This document shows positions 4,863 through 6,287 of a DNA stretch of 6,287 bases, in pieces. The notes below the pieces were generated by a model, which saw nothing but the letters and a program-made list of their open reading frames with translations, was not told where the DNA came from and ran no database searches. The position numbers and the translations under genes are program-made. Source of the stretch: Anaerolineae bacterium (GTDB lineage: Bacteria > Chloroflexota > Anaerolineae > Aggregatilineales > UBA3940); assembly GCA_020852775.1 (NCBI GenBank), contig JADZAD010000232.1, forward strand, positions 1-6,287, written 5' to 3'. Position 1 is the stretch's first letter. The number at the start of each line of letters is the position of its first letter.

Positions 4863-6287
4863 CTACTCGTAGGCCAGCACTTCTCGCACGGTAATGCTGG
4901 AGGCGCGCCGTGCCGGGGCGTAGCTCGATACGGTGGCGATGCCCATCACCAGCGCCAGCCAGATCACCGCACCGACGATCGAGTAGGTGAAGACCAGCGG
5001 TTCCCCACCAAAGGCAAGCCCGACGCCGGTGCTCATCCCGTAGGCAAGGGGAACGGCCAGTACAACGGCTACAATCCAGCTTATCCCGCCAATAACGAGG
5101 CCCTCCGCCAGCACAATGCGCTCGACGGACTTGCTCGCTGCACCGACCGCGCGCAGCACCCCGATCTCGCGGATGCGCTCCAGCACGTTCAGGCCCATCG
5201 TACCGGCGAGCCCCAGCCCGCCGACGAACGCCAGCAGTACTGCCAGCATCAGCAGGAAGATGATGAGGAAATCGAAGCGGAAAGAGAACGTCTCGACGAA
5301 CTCGGAGCGGGTCGTGGTCGAACCGACGAGCAGCCCGGCCCGCTTGAATCGCTCCTCAAGATTCCGCGCGACGCCTGACTGGAACTCCTCCTCGTTGCTG
5401 GTCAGCTTGACCAGGGCGCGGTTGGCATAGCCGACCTGCCCCACGGCGCGGCCAAGGTCATCGATGTTGGCGTACAACACCGGCTGCGAATACTGGGTGG
5501 TGCAGATGCCGATGACCGTCCATTCGGTTTCCTTGCTTCCGATCTTCAGAGTCAGGATGTCACCGACCTGCACATCCTGCTCATCGCTGCTGAAGTCGGT
5601 GTTGACCACGATCCCGTTGCGGACGTTCTCATTCACCCACGTTCCTGAGCGTAGTTCCGGTACGATGAACTGCGTATCAAGCGGCACGCCGATCACGCTG
5701 TAGTTCGCACTCTCCGAGCCATCCGGGCGGATGCGCGCACCGGAACGCTGGAACCAGCCTTCCGTTGCGACCACGCCGCTCTCACGTGCTGCTTCACGCT
5801 GAATCTGCTCGATACGATAGGTTCCGCCAAGGTCGATACTCAGGTCATAGCCGTAGTAGGCCAGCGCCCGGTCAAACGTGCCGAAGAGCGCATCGCGCAC
5901 GCTCAGGACGGAGATGAAGATCGCTCCGGCCAGCGTGAGCGTTCCAAGCGTCAGCATCAGCCGCGACTTACGCCGGAAGGTGTTACGCAGCGCAAGGGCG
6001 AGCGCCACCGGCCCGCCTTGAAGGGATAGAGCGAGCTTATCCACGAAGCTCTGCGTATCGGATGCGCTCAGGCCGCTGTCAGCGATCGCCTCCCGCACGG
6101 TCAGGCGCATCGCGGTGTTGACCGGGATGGTCGCCGCGAGGATCGGCACCAGCAGCGCGATAATGATCTCGATCAGCAGGACGATCCACGGGACACCCCG
6201 GCTCATGATGTCAAAATTGGAGAACTCCGCGAAGAAATTCGTGAAGGCGTTGGCCCCCAGCGCCGCCAGCGGGACGGCAACCAGCAG
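4863..6287 (-). CDS. FtsX/MacB-type ABC transporter permease, 5' end cut by window edge
   Basis: The visible 474 residues are the C-terminal part of an inner-membrane ABC permease with two FtsX domains. The reading frame stays open to the window edge, so the Met at 6206 is probably internal. Residues 34-56 form the last membrane helix of the first FtsX domain, followed by its closing motif TAMRLTVREAI (58-68). A new helix at about 110-130 starts the second half, then a large extracytoplasmic region (137-335) resembling the MacB periplasmic core. Three helices follow, at about 339-363, 396-417 and 434-456. The FtsX signature ERIREIGVLRAVGA (370-383) and the C-terminal PARRASSITVREVLAYE motif are intact. 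Full-length relatives have about 800 residues. They work with a cytoplasmic ATPase to extract or export lipoproteins, lipids or peptides, often by mechanotransmission. The ATPase gene is not in the window; it may lie upstream. Substrate unknown. Confidence 0.92.
   Translation of the reverse strand: MLVAVPLAALGANAFTNFFAEFSNFDIMSRGVPWIVLLIEIIIALLVPILAATIPVNTAMRLTVREAIADSGLSASDTQSFVDKLALSLQGGPVALALALRNTFRRKSRLMLTLGTLTLAGAIFISVLSVRDALFGTFDRALAYYGYDLSIDLGGTYRIEQIQREAARESGVVATEGWFQRSGARIRPDGSESANYSVIGVPLDTQFIVPELRSGTWVNENVRNGIVVNTDFSSDEQDVQVGDILTLKIGSKETEWTVIGICTTQYSQPVLYANIDDLGRAVGQVGYANRALVKLTSNEEEFQSGVARNLEERFKRAGLLVGSTTTRSEFVETFSFRFDFLIIFLLMLAVLLAFVGGLGLAGTMGLNVLERIREIGVLRAVGAASKSVERIVLAEGLVIGGISWIVAVVLAVPLAYGMSTGVGLAFGGEPLVFTYSIVGAVIWLALVMGIATVSSYAPARRASSITVREVLAYE

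Overview
The window is high-GC bacterial chromosomal DNA with closely packed, ordinary-looking genes. There are no insertion sequences, CRISPR arrays, tRNA or rRNA genes. The longest stretch without a gene is about 166 bases. A Chloroflexota-like (Anaerolineae-type) bacterium is a plausible source, judging from the overall look of the UvrC and DinB-like proteins. This is an impression from memory, not a computed placement.

Layout: positions 1-3994 hold three genes on the minus strand, read right to left. They are an amidase-signature hydrolase (3994-2306), a small DinB-superfamily putative metal-dependent protein (2292-1804), and the excinuclease subunit uvrC (1728 to the window edge, lacking only its C-terminal helix-hairpin-helix part). 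The 13-base gap between the first two suggests an operon. The 75-base gap before uvrC holds a hairpin and a weak -10-like box, so uvrC may also have its own promoter.

Positions 3995-4160 are a divergent control region. It holds a fair sigma70-type promoter facing left (TTTACC, 17 bases, TATCAT), an extended -10 element facing right (TGCTATACT), and three imperfect direct repeats spaced 21-22 bases apart that overlap both. On the right is a complete histidine-phosphatase-superfamily gene on the plus strand (4161-4790). It meets the next gene tail to tail across a strong symmetric hairpin (4817-4844), which can serve as a terminator for both.

Positions 4863-6287 hold the C-terminal part of a two-domain FtsX/MacB-type ABC transporter permease on the minus strand. 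Its N-terminus lies beyond the window.

Apart from the possible amidase-DinB-uvrC co-transcription, no shared pathway links these genes. I found no convincing new multi-gene system. The best leads are the repeat-bearing divergent promoter region and the unusual pairing of a putative hydrolase, a DinB-fold protein and uvrC.
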